From NCBI RefSeq assembly GCF_900604385.1, contig NZ_LR027382.1, positions 1,054,001 to 1,118,000 of the forward strand: DNA of 64,000 bases, given 5' to 3'. Source of the DNA: Alistipes megaguti. Lineage in GTDB: Bacteria; Bacteroidota; Bacteroidia; Bacteroidales; Rikenellaceae. Positions 7,757 to 15,470 of this stretch are shown piece by piece. Below the pieces are notes generated by a model. The model did not search any database and was not told the DNA's origin. It saw only the letters and a list, made by a program, of their open reading frames with translations. Position numbers and translations under genes: made by a program. Each line of letters begins with the position of its first letter. Within the stretch, counting starts at the first letter, position 1.

Positions 7757-8974
7757 TCAATAGAGAAAATTGTTGAACGGATAACGCCCGGCATGAATCT
7801 CTCGCACCATCCCGTACAGATCCGAGCGGAATTTTTCCAGGTTGATCTTCTGCAGCGCCGAGAGGAAGATGCACGGCGTATTGGCCCGCGCAATCCAACT
7901 CTTCTTCAGATCCTCGAGCGAAAGGTTCTCGCGCGTGGCGGGCGTCAGGTCGTCCTCGGCCTTCTCCACCCACCGGTAGGCATCCACCTTGTTGAAGACC
8001 AGATAAACCGGCTTGTCTCCGGCACCGATCTCCTGCAGCGTCTGCTTCACCACGGCGATCTGATCCTCGAACTGCGGATGCGAAATGTCCACCACGTGGA
8101 CCAGCAGATCCGCCTCGCGAACCTCGTCCAACGTCGACTTGAACGATTCGATCAGTTCGGTAGGCAGCTTGCGGATGAAGCCCACCGTGTCCGAAAGCAG
8201 GAACGGCAGGTTGTCGAAGACCACCTTGCGGACCGTCGTGTCGAGGGTCGCAAAGAGTTTGTTCTCGGCAAAGACGTCGCTCTTCGAAATCAGATTCATC
8301 AGCGTCGACTTCCCGACATTCGTATAGCCCACCAGCGCCACCCGGACCAGCGATCCGCGGTTCGAACGCTGGACAGCCATCTGGCGGTCGATCTTCTTCA
8401 GATCCTCCTTCAGCTTGGCGATGCGGTTGCGGATGATTCGGCGGTCGGTCTCGATCTCTCGCTCACCGGCACCGCCGCGCGTGCCCGTACCGCCCCGCTG
8501 CCGCTCGAGGTGGGTCCACAGTCCCGACAACCGCGGCAGCATGTATTCGTTGTGGGCCAGCTGGACCTGCGTCTTGGCATAGGCCGTCTGAGCCCGCGAC
8601 AGAAAGATGTCCAGAATCAGACGCGTGCGGTCCAGCAGCCGGCACGGAAGCTCCTTTTCGATATTGCGCGTCTGCGACGGGCTCAGTTCGTCGTCGAAGA
8701 TCACCACGTCGATCTCCTCCTCCTTGCAGTACTCGACGATCTCGGCCAGTTTGCCCGGCCCCACGTAGATGCGGGCCGAAGGCTGCGGCAGACGCTGCGT
8801 AAAGCGTTTCACGGCCCGGATATCGGCCGTCTCGGCCAGAAACTCCAGCTCGTCGAGGTATTCGTCGGTCTGGCGCGCATCCTGATTGTCACGTACCACG
8901 GCAACCAATACCGCCCGTTCACGCAGCTCCTCCGTTCCTGTTTCGTTTGCCCCCTCCTGTTTCGACCGGGGCAT
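7757..8974 (-). CDS. hflX: GTPase HflX
   Basis: HflX (405 residues) is a ribosome-associated GTPase that rescues stalled or stressed 50S subunits. The N-terminal HflX domain includes YVGPGKLAEIVEYC and DDELSPSQTRNIEK. A glycine-rich linker (RGGTGTRGGAGE) leads to the G domain: G1 GYTNVGKST (about 216-224), G2 within LFATLDTT, G3 DTVGF and G4 NKVD. The ATG at 8974 follows a purine-rich GGAAGAGAAGAGA and is preferred over an upstream in-frame TTG at 9007. It is the first gene of the hflX-upp-sulfatase unit. Confidence 0.95.
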   Translation of the reverse strand: MPRSKQEGANETGTEELRERAVLVAVVRDNQDARQTDEYLDELEFLAETADIRAVKRFTQRLPQPSARIYVGPGKLAEIVEYCKEEEIDVVIFDDELSPSQTRNIEKELPCRLLDRTRLILDIFLSRAQTAYAKTQVQLAHNEYMLPRLSGLWTHLERQRGGTGTRGGAGEREIETDRRIIRNRIAKLKEDLKKIDRQMAVQRSNRGSLVRVALVGYTNVGKSTLMNLISKSDVFAENKLFATLDTTVRKVVFDNLPFLLSDTVGFIRKLPTELIESFKSTLDEVREADLLVHVVDISHPQFEDQIAVVKQTLQEIGAGDKPVYLVFNKVDAYRWVEKAEDDLTPATRENLSLEDLKKSWIARANTPCIFLSALQKINLEKFRSDLYGMVREIHAGRYPFNNFLY

Positions 8975-9066
8975 TTGTCTCTTCTCTTCCAAAATTTTCC
9001 TGATCAACTATGTTTCCCGCGACCGAAGCCGGCAAAAACCGCTCCCGCGGATTGACTCCATGCGAC

Positions 9067-9099
9067 AAAAAGGGTATCCTCCACGAAGCAGGATACCCT
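9067..9099 (-). terminator. Intrinsic terminator after the tonB-family gene
   Basis: AGGGTATCCT (9071-9080) pairs with AGGATACCCT (9090-9099) in a perfect 10-bp stem with a 9-nt loop. On the minus strand it is followed by a T-run. It lies 27 bp beyond the stop of the TonB gene. Confidence 0.85.
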
Positions 9100-9125
9100 A
9101 TATTCAAATGATCCGAAGATCCGCA

Positions 9126-9812
9126 TCAGTTCTGTACGCGGAAATCCACCGGCAACGTATACTTCACACGTACAACCTGGTTACGCTGTTTGCCCGGCGT
9201 CCACTTCGGCGACTTGCTCAGCACGCGGACGGCCTCCTCCGACAGCGAACGGTCCGGAGTCTGCAGCACCTGGATGTTGGTCAGACGGCCGTCCTTCTCA
9301 ATCACGAACGACAGAACCACTCGGCCCTGAATACCGTTCTCCAAGGCAATCTGCGGGAACCTCACATTCTGCTGAACCCACGCACGGAACGTATTGAGGT
9401 CACCGCCCTGGAACGAGGGCATCGTCTCGGCAATCAGGAACGGCTGGTCATCCTCGACAACCTCCTCCTCGACGACACCGACCGTCTGCACGACATCCAC
9501 ATCCTCGTCAAACTCCGTAAAGTCGACCTCCGTGGTAATCTTCGTGTCATTGGTCACGACCTGAAGCAGGTCGGCAATAACCTTTACCTCCACCTTTCTG
9601 GGGGTCTCGGGCGGTTTCTGATCCTGACGCGTGATCTCTACGATCTGCTCTTCAACGATAGGAGCCTGCAGGTCCACTTTCTCGATACGCTTCTCTTCGG
9701 GGGTGTACGAGAAGGCCCCGATCACGAGCAAGAGTGATACGACAAGACCGATCTCAAGCAAAAGGCCCCGTTTGTTTTTCAGGTCCGCTTTGGGTGATTT
9801 TTTGATTTCCAT
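9126..9812 (-). CDS. Energy transducer TonB family protein
   Basis: This 228-residue periplasm-spanning protein should pass proton-motive-force energy to outer-membrane receptors such as the SusC homologue in this window. A short basic cytoplasmic start (KKSPKADLKNKRG) leads to one transmembrane helix (about 18-38). An acidic linker follows (VDFTEFDEDVDVVQTVG, with VVEEEVVEDD). The C-terminal TonB domain (about 140-228) shows NVRFPQIALENGIQGRVVLSF and VLSKSPKWTPGKQR, ending in VKYTLPVDFRVQN. It is a single gene with its own terminator. Confidence 0.93.
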   Translation of the reverse strand: MEIKKSPKADLKNKRGLLLEIGLVVSLLLVIGAFSYTPEEKRIEKVDLQAPIVEEQIVEITRQDQKPPETPRKVEVKVIADLLQVVTNDTKITTEVDFTEFDEDVDVVQTVGVVEEEVVEDDQPFLIAETMPSFQGGDLNTFRAWVQQNVRFPQIALENGIQGRVVLSFVIEKDGRLTNIQVLQTPDRSLSEEAVRVLSKSPKWTPGKQRNQVVRVKYTLPVDFRVQN

Positions 9813-9883
9813 ATTTCAAGTTTTAATTGTTCCGACGTGTTCGGGTTGCGGTCCGGTCTCAAGGGCTTACGACAGAGGGCACT

Positions 9884-9892
9884 CCCCCCCCC
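9884..9892. repeat. Nine-C tract in the tonB-family leader
   Basis: Nine consecutive C on the plus strand lie between the predicted promoter (9969-9976) and the start codon (9812) of the TonB gene. It is the same length as the tracts at 5994 and 11542. Confidence 0.9.
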
Positions 9893-9968
9893 GCTGCTTC
9901 ATCAGCCCCTCGGTCCGGCCGGCGCATAATCTCCCGACCCCAATACGGGACAGGCACGCTATGCACCA

Positions 9969-9976
9969 CAAATATA
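9969..9976 (-). promoter_or_regulatory. -7 box (TATATTTG) for the tonB-family gene
   Basis: The minus-strand TATATTTG is a full TAnnTTTG match in an AT-rich patch. It implies a leader of about 150 nt containing the nine-C tract. No well-spaced -33 element was seen. Confidence 0.5.
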
Positions 9977-10029
9977 GAGATAAAAATTCAAAATTGAGCG
10001 ACTCGGAATAAAAATCTTCATTTTTTACC

Positions 10030-10037
10030 TACTTTTG
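10030..10037 (+). promoter_or_regulatory. -7 box (TACTTTTG) for rlmN
   Basis: TACTTTTG lies 31 bp before the rlmN ATG in an AT-rich segment. The -33 region is T-rich but has no exact TTTG at consensus spacing. Confidence 0.55.
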
Positions 10038-10068
10038 TCCTCGAAAAACCAAACCTCAGGATGCAAAA

Positions 10069-11100
10069 ATGACTGATCGTGAGCCGTTATACGGGAAAAA
10101 TCCACAGGAGCTTGCCGCCCTCTGCAACGAACTGGGTCTACCGCGGTTTGCGGCCCGGCAAATCGCCCGCTGGCTCTATGTCCGCCACACGGAGGATCCG
10201 CTGCGGATGACCGACCTCTCGGCTGCCAACCGCCAGCGGCTGGCCGAACGCTTCACCCCGGTGCTCTCCGCGCCAGAACGCGAAACCCGTTCGGCGGACG
10301 GCACCAAGAAGTATCTCTTCCGTACGCTCGAAGGGCATTTCATCGAGTCGGCATATATCCCCGACGGCGACCGTGCGACCCTCTGCGTCTCGTCGCAGGC
10401 CGGATGCCGCATGGGCTGCCGCTTCTGTGCCACGGGACGACAGGGGCTGCAGCAGTCACTCTCGGCGGCCGAGATCCTCAACCAGGTGGTTTCGCTCCCC
10501 GAACGCGACCGTCTCTCGAATCTCGTCTTCATGGGCATGGGCGAACCCCTCGACAACACGGACAACGTCCTGCGGGCCCTCGAGATCCTCACCGCAGAGT
10601 GGGGGTTTGCCTGGTCGCCGACCCGCATTACCCTCTCCACGGCCGGCGTCGTCCCCCAGCTCGAGCGGTTCCTCAACGAGTCGAAGGTCCATCTGGCCGT
10701 CAGCCTGCACAACCCCTTTCACGACGAAAGAGCCGAGATCATGCCCGTCGAAAAGGTTTGGCCCATCGCCCGGGTGGTCGAAATCCTGCGCCGGTACGAC
10801 TTCACCCATCAGCGGCGCGTCTCGTTCGAATACATCGTCATGAGCGGCATGAACGACTCGCCGCGTCATATCCGCGAGCTGTCGCGGCTGCTGAACGGAA
10901 TCAAATGCCGGATCAATCTGATCCGGTTCCACAAGATTCCCGGGTCTCCCTACTTCTCGCCCGATGCCGAGGCGATGATCCGCTTCCGCGATGCCCTGAC
11001 CGCCCGCGGCATTCAGACCACGATCCGCGCCTCACGCGGGGAGGATATTCAGGCCGCCTGCGGACTGCTGAGCACCCGAATGAAAAACGAACCCGCTTAA
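10069..11100 (+). CDS. rlmN: 23S rRNA (adenine-2503-C2)-methyltransferase RlmN
   Basis: This 343-residue radical-SAM enzyme methylates A2503 of 23S rRNA (and A37 of some tRNAs). The [4Fe-4S] motif is C113-x3-C117-x2-C120 (GCRMGCRFCATG). The SAM-binding GMGEP motif is FMGMGEPLDN. The C-terminal catalytic cysteine is C331, in EDIQAACGLLS. The other methyl-carrier cysteine typical of the family is expected nearby but was not assigned. Length is normal and the gene stands alone. Confidence 0.95.
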   Translation: MTDREPLYGKNPQELAALCNELGLPRFAARQIARWLYVRHTEDPLRMTDLSAANRQRLAERFTPVLSAPERETRSADGTKKYLFRTLEGHFIESAYIPDGDRATLCVSSQAGCRMGCRFCATGRQGLQQSLSAAEILNQVVSLPERDRLSNLVFMGMGEPLDNTDNVLRALEILTAEWGFAWSPTRITLSTAGVVPQLERFLNESKVHLAVSLHNPFHDERAEIMPVEKVWPIARVVEILRRYDFTHQRRVSFEYIVMSGMNDSPRHIRELSRLLNGIKCRINLIRFHKIPGSPYFSPDAEAMIRFRDALTARGIQTTIRASRGEDIQAACGLLSTRMKNEPA

Positions 11101-11125
11101 TACGCAATCAGCTTACCCAATCTTT

Positions 11126-11365
11126 TCATCGCTTGCCTCCCTTATGCCAAAGGCATATGAACAGGAATATCGTCAAGGCAAAGTTCAGCCACATCCCAAA
11201 GGATAATGAGCCAATACGCATATACATACGCTCTGCCAAAAAGTTATTTCCATTGGACTCTACTATGTATTTCATATCTACATAGGCATTTACCCATATC
11301 AATAACTCATATATGGCAATCAGAGCAAATGCAATAATACCGACTGTTTTCTGCCATTTCTTCAT
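11126..11365 (-). CDS. Small AT-rich two-helix membrane protein
   Basis: The 79-residue protein opens MKKWQKTVGI and has two clear hydrophobic helices (about 8-26 and 55-73) separated by a polar loop with a YVDMKYIVESNG segment, ending in WHKGGKR. The family is not recognised. The coding is noticeably more AT-rich than its neighbours, with A/T third positions, which suggests more recent acquisition. It has its own probable promoter (11393-11400) and faces away from rlmN. Confidence 0.6.
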   Translation of the reverse strand: MKKWQKTVGIIAFALIAIYELLIWVNAYVDMKYIVESNGNNFLAERMYMRIGSLSFGMWLNFALTIFLFICLWHKGGKR

Positions 11366-11392
11366 ATGCGAAGATATTCATTATAAACTGTA

Positions 11393-11400
11393 CAAAATTA
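11393..11400 (-). promoter_or_regulatory. -7 box (TAATTTTG) for the small membrane gene
   Basis: The minus-strand TAATTTTG lies 28 bp upstream of the ATG at 11365 in AT-rich sequence. No clear -33 was found. Confidence 0.45.
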
Positions 11401-11420
11401 CAAAAATGCCATTCATTTGT

Positions 11421-11720
11421 CTATAATGAACAGCATCTCTTTTTGTGATTCAGCAATATAAAAACGGGGCTTAAAGAGCGAAAGGAGGCTTGTTCGGATT
11501 CGGTCCCCGTTCTGCGGGGAGAGGCAGAGAAGAGACAGAGTGGGGGGGGGAGACCAGGAGAGGTTGAAAAAAGCAGAGAAAAGGCGGGAAGGGGACAGTT
11601 CCGCGGACGGCGGCGGAGCGTTGCGGCCAAAGCGTGCATGGTCAACAGATTGACCCCGGCGATCAGGCAGCCCGCCACGGCGCAAAGCACGAACACCGCA
11701 GGAAACAACCTTAGCAGCAT
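11421..11720 (-). CDS. Doubtful small membrane ORF after rsmG, with a nine-G tract
   Basis: The first about 40 residues (MLLRLFPAVFVLCAVAG, then a hydrophobic run) look like a real transmembrane segment. The rest is proline/serine-rich low complexity encoded by purine-rich plus-strand sequence. It starts 20 bp after the rsmG stop on the same strand. A nine-base G/C tract (11542-11550) lies in the middle, so length could vary by slippage. It may be a short membrane protein whose 3' part has decayed, or noncoding sequence. Confidence 0.3.
   Translation of the reverse strand: MLLRLFPAVFVLCAVAGCLIAGVNLLTMHALAATLRRRPRNCPLPAFSLLFSTSPGLPPPLCLFSASPRRTGTESEQASFRSLSPVFILLNHKKRCCSL
11542..11550. repeat. 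Nine-G tract
   Basis: Nine consecutive G lie on the plus strand within a purine-rich segment (about 11465-11600), inside the doubtful ORF at 11421-11720. Confidence 0.9.
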
Positions 11721-11740
11721 TTCGGAGAGCTAAACCGACG

Positions 11741-12373
11741 CTATTTTTTCGGGGTGTAGACCACCTTTTTCGTCTCGAAGAACTCCTCGTCGAAGAACGT
11801 ATGGATATCGTAGAGATCCCAGTGTTTACCCGTACGGGCCAGCTCCTCGGCCAGATCGCCCCCTTTGAGGTAGAGGATGCCGTTGGGCAGCGTGCCATGC
11901 CGACCCCGTTCGAGCTTCGGCCACACCCACTTCACGAACTCCGGCATCGCCGTCACGGCCCGCGACACCACGTAGTCGAAGCGTTCGGTCAGCGTCTCGA
12001 CCCGCACGCAGCGCGGCGTCAGGTTCTCAAGCCCCAGGCTCCGCGAGACCCCCTCGACCACCGTGATCTTCTTGCGGATCGAATCCGCCGCCATGAAGTG
12101 CGCCCCCGGGAAGAGGATCGCCAGCGGAATGGAGGGGAATCCCCCGCCGCATCCCACGTCGAGAATCCGCGCCCCGTCGTCGAAACGGCACACCTTCGCA
12201 ATGGCCAGCGAGTGGAGCACGTGACGCACGTAAAGCTGGTCGAAATCCTTGCGCGAAACGACGTTGATCTTCGCGTTCCAGTCGGCGTAGAGATCATACA
12301 GGGCCGCCAGCCGCTCGCGCTGCACGGCGTCCAGTTCGGGGAAGTATCCGTAGATTTTTTCCAGGTCGCTCAT
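11741..12373 (-). CDS. rsmG: 16S rRNA (guanine-527-N7)-methyltransferase RsmG
   Basis: RsmG (GidB, 210 residues) methylates G527 of 16S rRNA using SAM. The N-terminus (YFPELDAVQRERLAALYDLYADWNAKINV split by the usual helix) leads to the SAM site ILDVGCGGGFPSIPLAI. RKITVVEG-type and DYVVSRAVTAMPEFVKW segments follow, all typical of GidB. Length is normal. An intergenic gap of about 195 bp separates it from the ECF sigma gene upstream. Confidence 0.95.
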   Translation of the reverse strand: MSDLEKIYGYFPELDAVQRERLAALYDLYADWNAKINVVSRKDFDQLYVRHVLHSLAIAKVCRFDDGARILDVGCGGGFPSIPLAILFPGAHFMAADSIRKKITVVEGVSRSLGLENLTPRCVRVETLTERFDYVVSRAVTAMPEFVKWVWPKLERGRHGTLPNGILYLKGGDLAEELARTGKHWDLYDIHTFFDEEFFETKKVVYTPKK

Positions 12374-12530
12374 CGTCTTTCGGTTTTATCGGGTTTTCCT
12401 GTTTTACCGGCCGCAGCCGGCGTTTCCGGGGTTTGACGGATCAGGGCCAAACTCTGCCCTCCGGCAACGGATCCGGCAGGTTTCGGCCGTCCAAACGGCG
12501 ATCAACAAGATCGGGCGTCAGGCGGAACGG

Positions 12531-12566
12531 CCCGGACGGCCCGGACGGCTCGGACGGCTCGGACGT
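12531..12566. repeat. Four tandem copies of a 9-bp unit (CCCGGACGG)
   Basis: Copies are CCCGGACGG, CCCGGACGG, CTCGGACGG and CTCGGACGT, ending 2 bp from the stop codon of the minus-strand ECF sigma gene. Related but irregular GC-rich sequence extends to about 12430. Confidence 0.85.
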
Positions 12567-12568
12567 CC

Positions 12569-13132
12569 TCAACGGTTCTCGCCTTCGGCGATCAGCCGGC
12601 ACATCTGCTCCCGGGCCCGGTGGATCTGCGTCTTCACCGTCCCGAGCGGCAGCGAGAGCTTGGCCGCAATCTCCTCGTAGGAGTACTCGTCGAAGAAGCG
12701 CATGACAATCAACTGACGGTAGCGCGGAGCCAGCCGTTCGAGATAGTGCTCGATCTGCGTCCGCTGCTGCAGGTTGATGACACTCTCCTCGGGGGTCGGG
12801 GCACTCGAGGCCGGAGCGGCAAAACGTTCGTCGATCGGAAGATCATCCTGACGCCGCCGCACAAAATCAATGAAGGTGTTCCGCGCAATGGTATAGACCC
12901 ACTGTCCGAAGGTGAATTCACCGCTGTAACGGTGCAGGTTGATATAGACCTTGATGAAGGTCTCCTGCAGCAGGTCGTCGGCATCGTTCGTCCCCCCGAG
13001 CCGCTGCACGAAGAGGCGGTGGATCGCATCCCGATAGCGGTTGAACAGGTACTCGAAGGCCGTGTCGTCCCCCCTGAGCGCCTGCGTAACCAGCTCCCGG
13101 TCGTCGGCTACGATATAGTCGGCTATCTCCAT
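12569..13132 (-). CDS. ECF-type RNA polymerase sigma factor
   Basis: This 187-residue sigma-70 family factor has regions 2 and 4. Region 2 includes FEYLFNRYRDAIHRLFVQ and DDLLQETFIKVYINLHRY, with FGQWVYTIARNTFIDFVRR. Region 4 includes RQLIVMRFFDEYSYEEIAAKLSLPLGTVK (written here as one helix-turn-helix region, residues about 140-170), then QIHRAREQMCRLIAEG. The start at 13132 (MEIADYIVADDREL) is preferred; it overlaps the glycosyltransferase stop by 10 bp. No anti-sigma gene is adjacent, so its signal is unknown. Confidence 0.9.
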   Translation of the reverse strand: MEIADYIVADDRELVTQALRGDDTAFEYLFNRYRDAIHRLFVQRLGGTNDADDLLQETFIKVYINLHRYSGEFTFGQWVYTIARNTFIDFVRRRQDDLPIDERFAAPASSAPTPEESVINLQQRTQIEHYLERLAPRYRQLIVMRFFDEYSYEEIAAKLSLPLGTVKTQIHRAREQMCRLIAEGENR

Positions 13133-14277
13133 ACGCGTTCGTCTCGACGCACCAGCGTCAGGGCCAGCGCCGCCGCCCACAGCGGGCTCAGCAGATCATA
13201 CAGAAAGTAACGCCCCAGAATCCCCTCTTCACCCAAACGACGTGCCACCCGCCGGACCTCCCACACCACAATGCCGTAGCGCAGCAACAGAAAGAGCAGT
13301 GCTCCGAGCTTATACTCCAGCGGCATGACCGCCAGCGCGCAGATCACCGTCACGAAGAAGAGACTTCGCGACACCGGCTCCCAGCGGATATAACTCTTCA
13401 CGTCGCGCGGATAGAACCGGAAGGCCGAACCGTAGTAGCGCAGCTGGCTCATCCACCAGCCCAGTCCGCCCCACGTCCTCTCGCGAAGCGTCGCCCGCGG
13501 CGAAAGAATCACACTCACGTTGTCGCGCGTCATGATCCGCTGCATGAAGAGATCATCCTCACCGATGTTCATGTTCAGGTGGTCGAAGCCGTTGACCCCG
13601 AAGTAGAGGCTCTTGGTGAAACCCAGGTTGTGAAGCGTCCCCCGGTAGGCCCGGTTGCGCACCGCGCGCGCGATCCAGTCGGCCGCGTGCATCATCCGCC
13701 ACGTCCGCATCAGGTAGTTGGCAAAACCCTTCCGACGCTCGACACCGCAATAGCCCACCACGATGTCGCCCCGCATGAAGCCCTTGGCCATCAGCGACAG
13801 CCAGCGGTCGGTCTGCGGGCAGGCATCCGTCGAAGTGAAGAGCAGATGCTCGCAGTGCGCCGACTTGATGCCCACGTTGAGCGCCATCTTCCGCGAAATC
13901 GGAAAACGAGGATCCAGATGAATCTTCGTCGTTGTGATCTGCGGGAAGGACTGCTTCAGCCGCATGAGATCCTCATAGAAATCCGTATCGTGACCCACGT
14001 AGACGATCACTACCTCGAAATCGGGATAGGCCTGCGCCAGTATCAGCGGAAGACGCTCCTCCACAAACGTGTAGTCCTCCGAAAACATCGGAATGATCAC
14101 CGAAACCGGAGGCTCCCGGTCAAGAATCGCCGCCCGACGGTTGTTCTTGTAGCCTGGAATGCGACCGTAGACAAAGATATAGTAGTAGAGCTGTACGCCG
14201 AACATCAGAAGGATCGACCCCGCAAGCGCAAGGCCCTCCCAGCCATAGCTGACCAGAATTTGTTCGAAGAATCGCAT
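13123..14277 (-). CDS. Membrane-associated family 2 glycosyltransferase
   Basis: The protein has 384 residues. An N-terminal transmembrane helix (about 13-35) is followed by a GT-A domain starting PPVSVIIPMFSED. Sugar-nucleotide and metal features include SARKMALNVG-like ISRKMALNVGIKSA, then LLFTSTDACPQTDRWL (the DxD region reads TDAC) and a NIGEDDLFMQRIM segment that is probably the catalytic ED. R-x-T-W-G-G-L-G-W-W and two C-terminal hydrophobic segments follow. The donor and acceptor cannot be told. It precedes the ECF sigma gene with a 10-bp overlap. Confidence 0.85.
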   Translation of the reverse strand: MRFFEQILVSYGWEGLALAGSILLMFGVQLYYYIFVYGRIPGYKNNRRAAILDREPPVSVIIPMFSEDYTFVEERLPLILAQAYPDFEVVIVYVGHDTDFYEDLMRLKQSFPQITTTKIHLDPRFPISRKMALNVGIKSAHCEHLLFTSTDACPQTDRWLSLMAKGFMRGDIVVGYCGVERRKGFANYLMRTWRMMHAADWIARAVRNRAYRGTLHNLGFTKSLYFGVNGFDHLNMNIGEDDLFMQRIMTRDNVSVILSPRATLRERTWGGLGWWMSQLRYYGSAFRFYPRDVKSYIRWEPVSRSLFFVTVICALAVMPLEYKLGALLFLLLRYGIVVWEVRRVARRLGEEGILGRYFLYDLLSPLWAAALALTLVRRDERVWR

Positions 14278-14293
14278 ATTGACAAAATATGCG

Positions 14294-14301
14294 CAAAGAT
14301 A
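14294..14301 (-). promoter_or_regulatory. -7 box (TATCTTTG) for the glycosyltransferase-sigma pair
   Basis: The minus-strand TATCTTTG is a full consensus match. It lies 17 bp from the ATG, giving a very short leader, back to back with the tgt promoter. Confidence 0.55.
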
Positions 14302-14314
14302 CGAATATTTTATG

Positions 14315-14322
14315 TATTTTTG
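14315..14322 (+). promoter_or_regulatory. -7 box (TATTTTTG) for the tgt operon
   Basis: TATTTTTG lies 9-15 bp upstream of the tgt start codons, divergent from the glycosyltransferase promoter. Transcription would start at or just before the start codon. Confidence 0.5.
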
Positions 14323-14330
14323 CCGAATAG

Positions 14331-15467
14331 ATGCATATGAAATTTACCCTCCAACACAAAGACCCCGCCTCGGCCGCCCGCGCCGGTGAGATCGTCACCG
14401 ACCACGGAAAGATCCTTACGCCGATCTTCATGCCCGTCGGTACGGCCGCCACCGTCAAGGGAATCTTCCACCGCGACGTGAAGAACGAGGCCCGTGCCCA
14501 GATCATTCTGGCCAATACATACCACCTCTATCTCCGACCCGGAATGGAGATCATCGAACGCGCCGGTGGCGTCCACCGCTTCTCGACCTGGGACGGCCCG
14601 ATGCTCACCGACAGCGGCGGTTTCCAGGTCTTCTCGCTGGCCGACTGCCGCAAGCTGCGCGAGGAGGGGTGTCATTTCCGCTCGCACATCGACGGCTCGA
14701 AGCACCTCTTCACGCCGGAGAGCGTCATCGACACCGAACGCACGATCGGCGCCGACATCATGATGGCCTTCGACGAATGCCCCCCCGGCGACGCCCCGCG
14801 CGACTACGCCGCCCGTTCGCTCGCCCTGACCGAACGTTGGCTCGACCGATGCTTCAACCGATACCACCAGACCGCGCCCAAATACGGCCACTATCAGGCG
14901 TTGTTCCCCATCGTACAGGGCTGCTCGTACCCCGATCTGCGGGCCCATGCCGCCGAAAACGTCAAGCAGTACGATGCCGACGGTTATGCCATCGGCGGTC
15001 TGGCCGTCGGCGAACCCACCGAAGTAATGTACGAGATGATCGAGGTGGTCAACGCCATCCTCCCCCAGGACCGGCCCCGCTATCTGATGGGCGTCGGCAC
15101 GCCCGTCAACATCCTCGAGGCCATCGAACGAGGCGTCGACATGTTCGACTGCGTAATGCCCACCCGAAACGGCCGGAACGGGCAGCTGTTCACCGCCCAG
15201 GGCGTCATCAACATCCGAAACAAGAAGTGGGAGGACGACTTCTCGCCGATCGACCCCGAAGGCTTTGCCTTCGTCGACACGCTCTACTCGAAGGCCTATC
15301 TGCACCATCTGGCCGTCTGCGGCGAGATGCTCGCCGCACAGATCGCCTCGCTGCACAACATCGCCTTCTACCTGCGTCTGGTGGGCGAGGCACGCAGCCA
15401 CATCCTGGCCGGCGACTTCGTCCCGTGGAAACAGGCAATGGTCGAAAAACTCACAAGAAGACTCTGA
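14331..15467 (+). CDS. tgt: tRNA-guanine transglycosylase (Tgt), zinc cysteines absent
   Basis: Tgt (378 residues, or 376 from the ATG at 14337) exchanges G34 for preQ1/queuine in GUN tRNAs. Seen are LTPIFMPVGTAATVKGI, ANTYHLYLRPG, MLTDSGGFQVFSL (Asp base), GYAIGGLAVGE and CVMPTRNGRNGQLFT. In bacterial Tgt the zinc site CxCxxC-x-H lies between DPE and SRAYLHHL. Here that stretch reads DPEGFAFVDTLYSKAYLHHL with no cysteine. My recollection is that other Bacteroidetes Tgt proteins share this loss. It heads a plus-strand unit with lptF-like, PASTA, rluD-like and ygiQ genes. Confidence 0.95.
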   Translation: MHMKFTLQHKDPASAARAGEIVTDHGKILTPIFMPVGTAATVKGIFHRDVKNEARAQIILANTYHLYLRPGMEIIERAGGVHRFSTWDGPMLTDSGGFQVFSLADCRKLREEGCHFRSHIDGSKHLFTPESVIDTERTIGADIMMAFDECPPGDAPRDYAARSLALTERWLDRCFNRYHQTAPKYGHYQALFPIVQGCSYPDLRAHAAENVKQYDADGYAIGGLAVGEPTEVMYEMIEVVNAILPQDRPRYLMGVGTPVNILEAIERGVDMFDCVMPTRNGRNGQLFTAQGVINIRNKKWEDDFSPIDPEGFAFVDTLYSKAYLHHLAVCGEMLAAQIASLHNIAFYLRLVGEARSHILAGDFVPWKQAMVEKLTRRL

Positions 15468-15470
15468 CCG

